Of a stretch of DNA of 64,000 nucleotides, positions 1-10,069 are shown piece by piece. The number at the start of each line of letters is the position of its first letter. The stretch's first letter is position 1. Location: positions 62,001 to 126,000 of the IMG/VR virus record IMGVR_UViG_3300044846_005229; one strand, written 5' to 3'. A program made the position numbers and the translations under genes. The notes under the pieces were generated by a model that made no database searches, was not told the DNA's origin, and was given only the letters and a program-made list of their open reading frames with translations. This DNA is from a virus.

Positions 1-149
1 TAGATTGAATCATAAACCGACAGATTATTAACTACACCAAGGGACTGATAAAAAACTGGAGCCAACGGGTTTGTGGCACTTTGGCCGAACCCTTGATAGA
101 TTGGGAACCCTGGGTCATAATCAGCGTTGTAGTTACTTTCGAATGCCAT
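1..149 (-). CDS. Partial gene, N-terminal 49 residues of an unidentified virion-region protein
   Basis: An open frame starts with ATG at 147-149 and runs off the left edge of the window. Its ATG overlaps the stop of the preceding spike gene (TAATG), which indicates translational coupling. The visible residues (MAFESNYNADYDPGFPIYQ and on) are rich in aromatic residues, Asn and Pro, like other tail or baseplate proteins here. I do not recognise the family. Its position directly after the spike gene suggests a baseplate or tail fibre component. Confidence 0.6.
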   Translation of the reverse strand, partial: MAFESNYNADYDPGFPIYQGFGQSATNPLAPVFYQSLGVVNNLSVYDSI

Positions 150-1342
150 TATTTAAAGGGATTTAGTGCGGAAGTCAAGGATGAGTAAACAGTGTTTATA
201 GTACCTTGGGGATTTTGTAGCGTTTTTAGTATAAAATTAGTTTGAGGGGAATACGATTGTAGGGCCGCCAATGCAGTTGACTGAATAAATGTCGTGGGAT
301 CTGATATGATGTTCCTTGCAGCCTCAGTGATAGAAAGGGCTTTTTGTGCTGTTTTTAAAGCGGTCTCCGCAAAGTTAATGCCAGGTATTGCCGGTAGGGT
401 CGCTGGAATTTGTGGGGTCCATGCAGTAGTAAAAGAGCCTTTAATTTGGCCTTCTATGTACCCAGCATCCTTCCTCACAAAATCCATCGCAGCACCCATG
501 TCTAGGAGCTTAGGGTCTTCGAAAGGGAATGGTTGTTTATCGCTCATCGGTGGGGGATTCCAATTAGCATCGACCCCAAATGGGTTACCAGTGGGCGCAG
601 TCCCGAAAGCTGAGTATCTTTTGCACTGGCCATTGGATGTTGGAAAAGTACAATCACTTACCGTCCCGGCTTGAATGGGGTTTTGCCTATTTCCGGAAGA
701 GTCTGGTGGCTGAATAGAGTCATTAGCCCCTGCGTGTCCATGTTGCAAGTCACAATGTCGTACCCAGATGTACTCGCCGTTTCTTTTCAGACAGACGCAT
801 ACCCAGTCAGAACTCATGGGGCCATCTTCTTCTATGACAGAGCAACCACGGTTTTCCTTGCAAGGTGGGGGTAGACCCCCTGAGGGGTAAACTGGGAGGC
901 GAGTCATGGAAGAGTTGTTAGGAATTGTCAACCCCCCTGCCGCTTGTTCTGTTAGGTTTTGTGGGTCGTAAAGGGTATCACTCAAGATGGCATAGTGGTA
1001 TTGGCCATTACTTAGTATGACATTTACTCTGGACCCTACCAAGTCCGGGGGCTGCTTACCGACAAATGCAGGAGAAGCGTCAATCCAATGTGAATATGAA
1101 TTTCCTTTACCGTCCCTTGGACCCGAAAATAAACCGGCCCCTTCAACCTCAGGTATATCATCCGGGTTCATAGCATCAAATAGTACCCTAACCCTACCGA
1201 GATTCTCAGGGTCATCGACATCGACTATTTTCCCCCTAACCATCCCCCTAGGTAAACCAGCATACTTAGCATTGGATTCTGCAAATAGCATCAACCTGGC
1301 TAAATTGTGAGTTAGCGGTATGCAACTGAGACTTTGTGCCAT
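149..1342 (-). CDS. Baseplate spike / hub protein with OB-fold (gp5 / gpV-like)
   Basis: 397 residues. Residues about 33-120 form a gp5/gpV-type OB-fold: RGKIVDVDDPENLGRVRV followed by a short hydrophobic core is the usual opening of phage spike OB domains. This domain connects the tail tube to the membrane-piercing needle in contractile tails. The middle (about 120-270) is rich in Pro, Gly and Cys (CKENRGC, CVCLK), and the C-terminal 110 residues are Ala/Thr rich and probably helical. I see no lysozyme catalytic domain. The start codon overlaps the stop of the upstream gene (TAATG). The spike role comes from the OB signature and location; partners are inferred. Confidence 0.72.
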   Translation of the reverse strand: MAQSLSCIPLTHNLARLMLFAESNAKYAGLPRGMVRGKIVDVDDPENLGRVRVLFDAMNPDDIPEVEGAGLFSGPRDGKGNSYSHWIDASPAFVGKQPPDLVGSRVNVILSNGQYHYAILSDTLYDPQNLTEQAAGGLTIPNNSSMTRLPVYPSGGLPPPCKENRGCSVIEEDGPMSSDWVCVCLKRNGEYIWVRHCDLQHGHAGANDSIQPPDSSGNRQNPIQAGTVSDCTFPTSNGQCKRYSAFGTAPTGNPFGVDANWNPPPMSDKQPFPFEDPKLLDMGAAMDFVRKDAGYIEGQIKGSFTTAWTPQIPATLPAIPGINFAETALKTAQKALSITEAARNIISDPTTFIQSTALAALQSYSPQTNFILKTLQNPQGTINTVYSSLTSALNPFK

Positions 1343-1689
1343 TACTTATGCGCTGAGAATCTAGGGGTATTTCTAAGTTGGGTGCGCTTTGGCCGGGGTT
1401 TGACTATCTTTTGTTCCTCTTGTGCCACTTGTGCCACTTGTGTGTCACTAATCGGAAATTGAGTTAATTCATTTTTGTCTAACTCTGCAGTTTCCTCAGG
1501 CACTTTTGGTTTAGAGAGGGCTTTAAGAATTGGGCTTAGTTGCTTGGGGCTTACTTCCAAAATTGGTTCAGGGCTTTCGGGGGTAGCGGGGTTCCCAAGG
1601 TTCCCAAGGCCCTCAGCGCTATCGGAGGTAGCGGGGGTAGCGGGGGTTAAATCCTGAGTCTCATCCAAGTTTTTTCTTTTGGTGGTCAT
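1342..1689 (-). CDS. Low-complexity hypothetical protein of the baseplate operon
   Basis: 115 residues, rich in Thr, Pro, Glu and Lys, with a basic C-terminus (KPRPKRTQLRNTPR). It has the look of a disordered linker or chaperone. Direct repeats (ATPAT, NLGNPATPE) are visible. It lies between the large structural protein and the spike, and its stop overlaps the spike start (TAATG), so the two are probably co-translated. No recognisable domain. Confidence 0.6.
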   Translation of the reverse strand: MTTKRKNLDETQDLTPATPATSDSAEGLGNLGNPATPESPEPILEVSPKQLSPILKALSKPKVPEETAELDKNELTQFPISDTQVAQVAQEEQKIVKPRPKRTQLRNTPRFSAHK

Positions 1690-1742
1690 AATAATTTGTT
1701 TGTATGATAGATTTTTACCCTGACTTTAGTGTTACCGGCCAA

Positions 1743-4637
1743 TTATGGACAGTCCGGACATGGGGTCAAATAGAGGGGGGTTCTTTGCGTACATTTTTTC
1801 CAAGACGCGGGATTAAATGGGTCGAAGAAAGTTTCATCAGCGGCCGACAAATCAGCAGCAAAATACGCATAGCCGACCTTATAGTGATTGGCGTCTACTC
1901 TGTAAGATTCTTCGTTTATGACACAAGTAGTAGGGATCTTATAGATACTGGAATCCCAAAGTGGGGCGTCTATACTTTCGATAATTGAATCCCCCAAGTC
2001 ATTAGCTAAGTGGCCGGATAGTCTTCCGCATTCGTCAGCTCTGTAGTAATCTCCTTCCCAATCCCCATAGACTTTATCTGATGTGGCTTCAGTGGTCGCT
2101 CTACGGTCGTGGAGGGGGGCATATTCCACTATTTTGGGCCCTGAGAAATCATCAAAATCAATGTCCGCACCCGGCAATATGGCGGCATTTAGGTAGTCCT
2201 CTTCCAGACCTAGGCCGTACCTTACATTGGAATATAAGTAAGATTCAGAATACAGATAAGTAGGACTCGATGGCTCTAGACCGTATAGAAACACATCGTC
2301 GTAAATCCTTGGTTGCTCTTGCTGAGGGGGACACTCCATGTCTTCTGGAGATAAAGGAGACCCCCATAAGCCAAAATCTTGGCAAATCAGGTTTACTTTT
2401 TGCCACTCTGGCCCGTTCCTTTGGTAGGCCGGTGGTAGCCTTAGGAAATAATTCTCCCAGTTTTCATCACCTACTCCTGAGTTTAAATCAGCCACGAGGG
2501 CATTGTCATACATATCCAACTCTGGTACGGAATTGACCACATACAGGGGCTTCGTCTTCCAGATTCTCAAAGAAGTAGAAGCGTCCATTACGTTGGGGGA
2601 CATGTAGATTTGTAACCCACTGAATACCAAGTTGGAGATGTCGTGTCTAAATGTATAAGTCAGCGAATCCGTTATTATTACTGTCGGGAGTTTAACTTTT
2701 CCCTCGAAAGTCATTGTGTTGTAGGAAAAATTAAAAGTCCCATTTAGGCTGTCAACTGTAAAAACTATTTGGAAGTCCTCAGTTTGATACGGAATGGATG
2801 GCTCTAGTGGTACATCGTTACAAAATACCTTAACAGCATCAAAATTGACAGCTGATGATGGGACAGCAGGGGTGAAACTATTGATGTCTACCCAGTCTCC
2901 TTGCAGTTCCCATTGGGTGCCTACTAACTCCCACCGATTATAATAGAAGATAGATGCCCCCCTTACCTGTGGGTCGGGGTTACTGTAATCCCAAGATAAT
3001 TCCCCATCTTGTAGCTCATCGCCAAAGAGACGGGTATCTCCGATGTACCTTAATTTGGACGGAGGTGAAATATACCAAGGACTCCTCGGCTGATTATCCC
3101 ACCTTGATAAGATCAGGGGGTAAGGGCCCCCCAGGTTTGCCAATAGGTTGGCAATCACATAGCTACTAGTGGATGGGCTAAGGGATGCCGAATTCTCTAG
3201 TTTGATAATTACCCTTGCAGGTAAAATGGGGGCGTCTATGGAAAAGTTTGCCTCATCAGGGTATACTACAGACTGCAGCTGCCAGTGCCCCTCATCAGAT
3301 GGTTTGAACAGGTTGATTTGGCAAGTACCGGATATGACCCCAGACAGACCTATAACTCCATCAGCTTCTGATAGCCCAGTGGCGTCTAAGATCCTAACGA
3401 CTGCCCCGATTGTAATTGGGTCCGTATAGCTAGAGAAACTATTATAATCAGGGAATAGGAAATCAGGGATTAAGGGGAAATTACCATCTTCAGGATACTC
3501 TATCTCCACCCATGGGCCACAGTTGAAGCCGCCCCCGTCGTAAACCGAAAATGATCCTGTCTGGCTATTCCACCAGATTTGATTTTGTTTTGGAGACGGG
3601 GTAGTAGGGCTTACTGCTGCCTTCTGGTAGTAAATGAAATTTAAAATGTCATTAAATGGTATCTTTCTTTCCACTAGCGCCAAATACAGGGAGTTTCTCT
3701 CATCGAAACCGTGTAAGCTAAGACTATCAAATACGAAATTAAATGGTAAAAATCCGCCCTTATTCCCCCAGACCCCTGTAAAATTATCTAAGACGGATTT
3801 GCAATTCCAGTCGCTATTGAATGACCAGGGCAATACCAAGAAAGTTGAGCTATATTCATCATACTTTAATAGGGCATTAATTCCAAGACCTTCTAATTTT
3901 AGATTTGGGGGGATGTCTAGGAACCATGACTTTGTTTCAAAACTATAGGTTGGATCTATGGTAACTTCTTCAGAAATGATGAGCTGTACGGGTTTATCAA
4001 AGTATAGTCTGGACCCCACATAAAATATGTTGAATACATACGGTAAAGAGTATTGGTTATCAAAATCTGGGTGGAGGACTATGGAACCAGTCTCATCCAC
4101 TAGGCTAACCAAAAATGAAGCATCAGCAGAGGTGCCTGGAGTCGGCCTGTAGAATGGGGCTGGTCGAGAACTTTCTATATCAATTTTAATTTGACTACCA
4201 ATAGAATAATCAAGTATGAATTGATCATTAAACTCGCTAATAAACAACGATAAGGATTGGCTATTTTTTTGGACGCCCTTTATTTCGTACGAGTAATCAC
4301 CCAATGTCAAAATTTGACCGATTTGAATTCTGTTATCAGATTCAACGACAATGGAACCTTCCCAGTTCCTAATTTCTTTGACGGCAGGAAATACAGAGCT
4401 ATTGTAAACACCGAAAGTGCCAACCAAGAGTTGCCGTTTTTGGTCTATGTTTGAAGCAAGACTAAACCAGTATTCATCACCGCTCCAACCTAATAGCTGA
4501 GCCAACCAATCTAATTGGTTACTAACTCTGGTTCCAACTTGTTGGACAGATGTAGCTTGACTTTCTGATAGGAATGGATTAGAATACCCATAGAGTTCGT
4601 AGTCGTCTATGTTAAAATTTGGGTAAATTTTGGTCAT
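1743..4637 (-). CDS. Large unidentified tail/baseplate structural protein (964 aa)
   Basis: 964 residues with no signal peptide or membrane segment, dominated by beta-type, aromatic and Asn/Ser/Gly-rich sequence typical of tail fibre or baseplate proteins. Around residue 345 a Pro/Thr linker (SPTTPSPKQNQIWWN) precedes a short module (SGSFSVYDGG-like), a pattern common in phage fibre proteins. The C-terminus ends in a cluster CTQRTPLYLTPCPDCP with three Cys. It begins 1 nt after the stop of the 4639-5934 gene and belongs to the same operon. Function beyond structural component is unknown; a baseplate wedge or fibre-attachment role is inferred. Confidence 0.65.
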   Translation of the reverse strand: MTKIYPNFNIDDYELYGYSNPFLSESQATSVQQVGTRVSNQLDWLAQLLGWSGDEYWFSLASNIDQKRQLLVGTFGVYNSSVFPAVKEIRNWEGSIVVESDNRIQIGQILTLGDYSYEIKGVQKNSQSLSLFISEFNDQFILDYSIGSQIKIDIESSRPAPFYRPTPGTSADASFLVSLVDETGSIVLHPDFDNQYSLPYVFNIFYVGSRLYFDKPVQLIISEEVTIDPTYSFETKSWFLDIPPNLKLEGLGINALLKYDEYSSTFLVLPWSFNSDWNCKSVLDNFTGVWGNKGGFLPFNFVFDSLSLHGFDERNSLYLALVERKIPFNDILNFIYYQKAAVSPTTPSPKQNQIWWNSQTGSFSVYDGGGFNCGPWVEIEYPEDGNFPLIPDFLFPDYNSFSSYTDPITIGAVVRILDATGLSEADGVIGLSGVISGTCQINLFKPSDEGHWQLQSVVYPDEANFSIDAPILPARVIIKLENSASLSPSTSSYVIANLLANLGGPYPLILSRWDNQPRSPWYISPPSKLRYIGDTRLFGDELQDGELSWDYSNPDPQVRGASIFYYNRWELVGTQWELQGDWVDINSFTPAVPSSAVNFDAVKVFCNDVPLEPSIPYQTEDFQIVFTVDSLNGTFNFSYNTMTFEGKVKLPTVIITDSLTYTFRHDISNLVFSGLQIYMSPNVMDASTSLRIWKTKPLYVVNSVPELDMYDNALVADLNSGVGDENWENYFLRLPPAYQRNGPEWQKVNLICQDFGLWGSPLSPEDMECPPQQEQPRIYDDVFLYGLEPSSPTYLYSESYLYSNVRYGLGLEEDYLNAAILPGADIDFDDFSGPKIVEYAPLHDRRATTEATSDKVYGDWEGDYYRADECGRLSGHLANDLGDSIIESIDAPLWDSSIYKIPTTCVINEESYRVDANHYKVGYAYFAADLSAADETFFDPFNPASWKKCTQRTPLYLTPCPDCP

Positions 4638-4638
4638 T

Positions 4639-5934
4639 TTATTCTACAATGATTAGATCATCAGATAGTGCTAAGTATTCTTGATTCATGCAAGTATCGG
4701 GGGTCATCCAAAGGGCCGAATAATTATCCACTTGCTCGTATAGGTTAATCAAGTTGTCATCCCATGGCCTTGTAAGCCATTCTGCAATGGGTTGGTAATC
4801 TGCATTTACAGACTCTCTGATGTCAAAAATTTTCTTTACCTCATAACTCGGGGAAATATCAACTTGAGCAAGTTTACAATAGGTGACTGGAACTTCTTCC
4901 CCCGCACTATTAATTACTATAGATGGCAGACTACCCAGTGGGTGAGCAACAAGAGATACTTCTGATTTACCCGTTGATGGTCCCCTCAGAAGGGAGATAG
5001 TCCCTGAAACAGAAACAGATTGTATGGAAATTTTGGGGTCTGACCACTCGATCTTCCAACCAGTATTAAAAGTGGGTATTGCAATTTTAAATGTAAAGAA
5101 TTGACCCGTACTATCCCTACTAACTTCCACTGTTTCCACAAAAATCCAATCCGGATCAGGGCAGTATGGGTTATCAGGGTACGGTTGCCCAGGGTTATCA
5201 GGATCTTCGTTAAAACAGTTGGTTATAGATAGGGTGGCGCTACCCGTAATTACAGTGTTAGGTGGGCAACGGAATGTTATCTCAGAAAAAGAAGCCGCCC
5301 TGGGGAATTGCCAGTATAAGTACGGCGCTCCAGAATAATATGGAAATACCCCATCGTAATTTCTCCATTCTAGGGTCGCATCATTGCAAAAAGCATATTT
5401 AGGTACGAACCTCCACCCTACCTCAGAATCTGTGCCACTGACGACATTCATTTCGTGACCAGATAAGGAATAATTCTCTACAGAATACAAAGCATAGAAG
5501 GGGGAATCGTCATAGGTCAATTTATAAGCTATCAAATATTGGGAATCAGCCATCCCAACCAATTCTAAATTTATAATGACTGGGCCTATGTAAAGATTAC
5601 CGTGCTCCCAAACTACGGTTCCAGGCTTGATGACTAAAAATTTATCGCCCCCTGATGCAACAACTTCTAGGGAATTAGGGCCAAACGGACTTTCCCCAGG
5701 CGGTAGATACACATAGGCAGACTTCCTATCTAGTCCAAAGTCAACATAGTATCGTTCCGATGCGGCAGGTAACCTACCATAAATAGGTCTACCACCTGGT
5801 ACCCATTCAGTGGGTGTCTCAAACAGGTTATTAGCCTCTTGAAACTGGACGGATAATATAGTACCAAATGTAGGATTAGAAGATGTCTGAATTTCCCCCC
5901 TACCCCCATTTAAAGGCGTGATAATCTGGCTCAT
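4639..5934 (-). CDS. Unidentified tail/baseplate protein (431 aa)
   Basis: 431 residues, beta-rich composition, no catalytic motif. Positions about 230-265 hold a Cys/Pro/Asn/Asp-rich loop (CFNEDPDNPGQPYPDNPYCPDP). Its ATG overlaps the TGA of the baseplate J/gp6-like gene by 4 nt (ATGA), so it is probably translated from the same message. By order (J-like wedge, this protein, large protein, spike) it is most likely a baseplate or short fibre component. Sequence alone does not allow a better call. Confidence 0.62.
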   Translation of the reverse strand: MSQIITPLNGGRGEIQTSSNPTFGTILSVQFQEANNLFETPTEWVPGGRPIYGRLPAASERYYVDFGLDRKSAYVYLPPGESPFGPNSLEVVASGGDKFLVIKPGTVVWEHGNLYIGPVIINLELVGMADSQYLIAYKLTYDDSPFYALYSVENYSLSGHEMNVVSGTDSEVGWRFVPKYAFCNDATLEWRNYDGVFPYYSGAPYLYWQFPRAASFSEITFRCPPNTVITGSATLSITNCFNEDPDNPGQPYPDNPYCPDPDWIFVETVEVSRDSTGQFFTFKIAIPTFNTGWKIEWSDPKISIQSVSVSGTISLLRGPSTGKSEVSLVAHPLGSLPSIVINSAGEEVPVTYCKLAQVDISPSYEVKKIFDIRESVNADYQPIAEWLTRPWDDNLINLYEQVDNYSALWMTPDTCMNQEYLALSDDLIIVE

Positions 5935-8900
5935 AGACTTAAGGTCCCTTCTTTATAGTCAGGCGGTTGGTAGGGGAAAGTAGTCCCAGTATACCAAGAG
6001 AGTTGGGGAACATCTGTATTGGAACTAGGGTTCTCCCACACATAGGTTATTTTCTGATTAGAGTTAGAAAATCTCCCTGTATTGCGAGGTACTAGTGTTA
6101 TTTGGGCTACTCCCAATTTAATCGAGGAGGTCTCCAATCCAAATTGAGAGATAATTTCCTCTTCACACCTGTAAAAAGAGACGTACCTCAGTAGGTTATC
6201 GGCAAATTCTTCAAATCTGGCCGTATTGGTGACTGTCATGTTTGTCCAGTTGGTCACCGTTGTTTGAGGTGTGAATGCTCTCATTACTCTATAGATATTC
6301 CTGCCATCCTCTGCTACAAGGGTGTCCTCTGCGTATTTGATATACTCCGGATTAAAATATGGGATGTATGTCCGGGAGTCAAATTCGTTTGTTCCAGCTT
6401 CTGAGGAGTCTATGAAAATACCGTTTTTGTAGTAAATTGAAAAGTCAAATAAGGGGCTTACGCTAGATGTGGCTGTATAGGATCTTACCGAATTACCATT
6501 TCTAAAGTAGGTTCTGTCCCCTCTGTAGAAAGTAAACATCCTGACAAATGTATTTATTTCCGTCAGCCGGGGGTAAAGAGAGGTTATTTGGATTTGGAAG
6601 CCACTGCCGGTGCCGCCCAAGTAACTATTATCTATAGTCAGGACATCACCAATCGAGAACCCTCTTCCAAAATCAGATAACTCGTAGGAAATAATTGTAT
6701 TCCCTGAGACTACCAAGTTAATGGATCCGTTGACCCCAACCCCATTGATCGGGTTGCCATATATTAAAGGTAGGTTAGTATAGGCACCGTTTCGGTAACC
6801 TGACCCCCCGTTGACCAAGTTGGTCGTCTTTATTCTGCCAGATACGCTATTATCTACTAGGTCGTCTAATTGCGACCTTAGCTCGAATGAAGGTGCAAGG
6901 TTGATCACTGAGCCATCATTGATTAAGTCCTGAATAGATGTGCTGCTTGGTGTGAAGTACTTGGCGGCAATACAATAGGTAGGGGTCCCCCCTGAAACTT
7001 CCCTGTATTCTAAATACTGCCCACATTTGAATCTAGGTTTGTATTTGTAAATGGGTAGCCCACCATTGCCATCTAGTACGGACACTTCTTTTATAATGCC
7101 TTGCTTTATTAATTCGCTAAAGTAATCTACGGTTAGTGCCCCATTGGGTTCGTAAGTAAAAGGCGCAATTACATAGGCGTACTTATTGACAGCCCCTTTC
7201 GTTACGTCAACATAGTTATAATGGGGGTCAGAAACAGCATCCGGACCGCTCCCAACCTGTGGTGTGTAAACCCAAGTTCCTGCTAAGTAGGACTGACCTT
7301 CAACTAGTTGATTGTAATTATTTGGCAAGCTAGAATTTAAAGCTGGTCCTATTTTATTTTCAGTCTGGGACCCGGTAATGTCATTCGTAGAAGGGAATAA
7401 GATAAAATTCTGAGCTACCAGCCAAGCTAATCTTCCGACAGTAGTGGTAGGTAGGAACTCACCGTCTGAGTAGTCATACTCAACGATTTCTGGGTCTATT
7501 GTTGTCCCCAGTGAATATTGGTAAGTATTATTTACGACCCATGCAGAATAAGTCTTTGCCGAAGAAATTTTTCCAGCTACAAAGGCACTGGGGATATCTG
7601 CTGAAGATCCAATTACTATGTTTTCAAGGACTACGAATAATTGATTATTGAAGAACACAATGTCCCCCAAACTGTATCTACCGGCAGTAAGTAACTTTAT
7701 TTGCTTTAAAGCAAGATTACCGTACACAGTTTGGTCGAATTTGTTTGTTGAATAGGGGCTATACGCTTCTTCTACTGGGTAGTATAAGGGGTTAGGGTTA
7801 TTAACTACAATGAGGTCATCGCCATTTAAAATAGTATTTACGGGTTCAAAATCATATACATTAGTATAAATAGCAGCGTCTTTACTCAGAAGAACAGGAG
7901 TATTGTAAGCTGCGGAGTAGTTAATTTGAGGGTCTTTGAACCTACTGATAGAATCAAAAGTATTATAAAAAGCTGCATCAACATCACTTACGGTTGGGTT
8001 CGTGTCAGTTGGGAAAACATTTCCAGGGGTCAGTACTGTGGATAACCTATCCCTAAAATTCAAAGTTACAGGCTGATAATTAGAGCCATAGATACCATTG
8101 GCATCAACTTCAAGAGTTATGTTATATTGAGTTTGGCTTAGAGTAATAGGGTACAGGTGGGCTTGATTTTCAATGGGGATCGAGAAATTAATTACATTTT
8201 GACCCCTTCTTATTTGGTCATCTGTTAATTCTATACCATTGGGTCCAAGCACAAAGAAAGAAACTTGTCCATTGGGCTTCGTAAAGTCAGACAAATAATT
8301 ATAACCAAATCTGCTACTTCTATTGGGTTGAACAGAAGTCAGAGTCCCTAAACCAAACATATCTATGAAGAAATTCTCCCAGTCTGCCTGGCTAACGGGA
8401 TTCCTGCGTCGGATTAGGGAGAAAAATCTTTCTTGAACTTGAGCATATGTTTCTACATCACTGCCCCCTACCGCAGGTTCAGGATTGGTTACTACGGTGC
8501 TAGCTTCCCCGAGGTCTGGGGGACCAGTAATTGAATTAGCCGGGACATTATAGATGTTACCTACAAATTTAGAATAAACAGGGATTTCAACTTCGGTCTT
8601 ACCGGCAGGTATTGTGACACTATATGAGCTTACATATTCAAATCCTTGGCCGCCTGATAATTGGGGGTTGGATGTAAATACAGACCCGGATGGTACCGAT
8701 AAGTCTGAATTTCTTGGTGCTATTGACAACCTAACCAAAGCTGTAGCAGGGGTACCTAGTCTCCTTAGGGCGCCTAAAAATGGGCCTATCCATTCGATAA
8801 GGATCTTATTTGGTAGTTGATTCGCCCAAAATAAAAATTCACCTTGAGAAAAAGCCTGCCCCTCTAAAAGAACCGCAAGGGGATTCCCTGCACTGAAGTC

Positions 8901-9011
8901 ATTGAGGGTTTTGTTAGACGCCTCGTATACTTTTTGCGCTGCATCTTGAACTAATTGTGCCTCGTTCCTTGGGTCTATTGAAACCGAGGGGAGGGGAGCA
9001 TATCTTGGCAT
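5931..9011 (-). CDS. Baseplate wedge protein, J / T4 gp6-like (1026 aa)
   Basis: 1026 residues. The first 300 or so residues match the baseplate J/gp6 pattern: a helical start (AQLVQDAAQKVYEASNKTL), a segment with GTPATALVRLSI, a beta domain with IPAGKTEVEIPVYSKFVGN, then ERFFSLIRRRNPVSQADWENF. Proteins of this family form the ring of wedges around the baseplate hub of contractile injection systems. The rest (about 400-1026) is a long repeat-poor extension not found in P2 gpJ (about 300 aa); T4 gp6 is about 660 aa. A Gly-rich beta segment lies near residues 740-800. It overlaps the next gene by ATGA. Confidence 0.78.
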   Translation of the reverse strand: MPRYAPLPSVSIDPRNEAQLVQDAAQKVYEASNKTLNDFSAGNPLAVLLEGQAFSQGEFLFWANQLPNKILIEWIGPFLGALRRLGTPATALVRLSIAPRNSDLSVPSGSVFTSNPQLSGGQGFEYVSSYSVTIPAGKTEVEIPVYSKFVGNIYNVPANSITGPPDLGEASTVVTNPEPAVGGSDVETYAQVQERFFSLIRRRNPVSQADWENFFIDMFGLGTLTSVQPNRSSRFGYNYLSDFTKPNGQVSFFVLGPNGIELTDDQIRRGQNVINFSIPIENQAHLYPITLSQTQYNITLEVDANGIYGSNYQPVTLNFRDRLSTVLTPGNVFPTDTNPTVSDVDAAFYNTFDSISRFKDPQINYSAAYNTPVLLSKDAAIYTNVYDFEPVNTILNGDDLIVVNNPNPLYYPVEEAYSPYSTNKFDQTVYGNLALKQIKLLTAGRYSLGDIVFFNNQLFVVLENIVIGSSADIPSAFVAGKISSAKTYSAWVVNNTYQYSLGTTIDPEIVEYDYSDGEFLPTTTVGRLAWLVAQNFILFPSTNDITGSQTENKIGPALNSSLPNNYNQLVEGQSYLAGTWVYTPQVGSGPDAVSDPHYNYVDVTKGAVNKYAYVIAPFTYEPNGALTVDYFSELIKQGIIKEVSVLDGNGGLPIYKYKPRFKCGQYLEYREVSGGTPTYCIAAKYFTPSSTSIQDLINDGSVINLAPSFELRSQLDDLVDNSVSGRIKTTNLVNGGSGYRNGAYTNLPLIYGNPINGVGVNGSINLVVSGNTIISYELSDFGRGFSIGDVLTIDNSYLGGTGSGFQIQITSLYPRLTEINTFVRMFTFYRGDRTYFRNGNSVRSYTATSSVSPLFDFSIYYKNGIFIDSSEAGTNEFDSRTYIPYFNPEYIKYAEDTLVAEDGRNIYRVMRAFTPQTTVTNWTNMTVTNTARFEEFADNLLRYVSFYRCEEEIISQFGLETSSIKLGVAQITLVPRNTGRFSNSNQKITYVWENPSSNTDVPQLSWYTGTTFPYQPPDYKEGTLSL

Positions 9012-9023
9012 TTAATCCTCTAA

Positions 9024-9515
9024 TCAGTATTCGCCGTTGTCAATGACTAAATTGTTTAGCAAATCGGCTAAGATTTTCTTGGTGATTAAGTCAGCATCAT
9101 CCAATGACCCGAACTTTTGAGCTACTGACGGGTTAGGTGTCCCATTAGCGTAATTATATTTATTGTTTGTCGTATAACTTCTAGGGGCATTTTCTTTGAT
9201 ATTTTCAGGGTTGACATTATTATAATTTTCATCCAACAAAGTAGGGAAACCAAACCACCATTTACCTAAGGTAACTTTATTGCCAGTGATAGGGGCTCCA
9301 GAAATGAATTCATTTAAGCTAGATAGCGTAGGCTGGTTGGTACCTAAAGTCATGTACCGACTATCCAATCCATTCGGACCAGCCGTAACCAGAGAGTTCA
9401 ATCCGAGGGGGTCATAGTGCCAATCTAAATCTTGGCCATCGAAAAATATTTGTTTTGCTCCGTTCAACCATGCACTGGTTACAATGACAGCGGAACTGTA
9501 AGTTGTCTTTGCCAT
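9024..9515 (-). CDS. Hypothetical virion-operon protein (163 aa)
   Basis: 163 residues, soluble, with an Asn/Tyr-rich centre (NNKYNYANGTPNPS) and an acidic C-terminus. No family recognised. It is the first gene downstream of the terminator that follows the tail tube gene and heads the baseplate operon; 12 nt separate it from the J/gp6-like gene. A small baseplate or tail completion protein is possible but not shown by motifs. Confidence 0.6.
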   Translation of the reverse strand: MAKTTYSSAVIVTSAWLNGAKQIFFDGQDLDWHYDPLGLNSLVTAGPNGLDSRYMTLGTNQPTLSSLNEFISGAPITGNKVTLGKWWFGFPTLLDENYNNVNPENIKENAPRSYTTNNKYNYANGTPNPSVAQKFGSLDDADLITKKILADLLNNLVIDNGEY

Positions 9516-9556
9516 TATCCGTTGGTAATCCTGTTATGTATGTTTTACCCTGCCTA

Positions 9557-9580
9557 CAAAAAAGCCCCCTTTCGGGGGCA
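9557..9580 (-). terminator. Rho-independent terminator after the tail tube gene
   Basis: Read on the minus strand, GCCCCCGAAAGGGGGC forms a 6-bp GC stem with a GAAA tetraloop, followed at once by a run of T. It sits 18 nt past the tail tube stop, so it ends the capsid/tail-tube transcript before the baseplate genes. Confidence 0.9.
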
Positions 9581-9597
9581 ATTATTGAACCACAAAA

Positions 9598-10041
9598 TCA
9601 AGTTCTGTCCCAAATATTGACGGTCAGTTCCACTTCAATTTCCTGGACGTTTCCGCTGTCGCGATCAACGTTGGCAGTAGTGATTGATAGGAATTTACAA
9701 CCGTAGCAGGTGTACGCGCCACCGGCTGGAGCAGATCCTGTACCAGTACAGTCCCTAGGGGTTACTGTAACGGTAACATCTTGACAATTGTAGTTTAACC
9801 AGAAGTTCTCTAATTGCTTGAAGATCGTAGGATCATACGGAGCAGTAAGAGTAACATTATCTGCAGTTCGTGGGCCAACGACATGGTACTTTCGGTTTCC
9901 AGTGCCATTGGCGTATTCGCTCTTTTCGGAAGAATCTTTGATACCACTGAATTTTGTGAAAACAGCGATTAAAGACACCCCGTTGGGAGCTACGAACGAT
10001 ACCTCGTATTGCGACTTTGTTAAAGGTCTGAGAATTGCCAT
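9598..10041 (-). CDS. Tail tube protein (T4 gp19 / phage T4-like tail tube family)
   Basis: 147 residues, the usual length for a contractile-tail tube subunit. It opens MAILRPLTKSQYEVSFV and ends QEIEVELTVNIWDRT, the beta-barrel layout of gp19-like tube proteins that stack into hexameric rings inside the sheath. Four Cys are clustered in the middle (NYNCQD, PRDCTG, YTCYGC). It starts 28 nt after the capsid gene stop and is closed by a terminator, so capsid and tube subunits, both needed in high copy, share one transcript. A second, divergent tube-like protein is at 16585-17001. Confidence 0.8.
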   Translation of the reverse strand: MAILRPLTKSQYEVSFVAPNGVSLIAVFTKFSGIKDSSEKSEYANGTGNRKYHVVGPRTADNVTLTAPYDPTIFKQLENFWLNYNCQDVTVTVTPRDCTGTGSAPAGGAYTCYGCKFLSITTANVDRDSGNVQEIEVELTVNIWDRT

Positions 10042-10069
10042 GGGATCACCTCTTTATTTCCTATCCTTA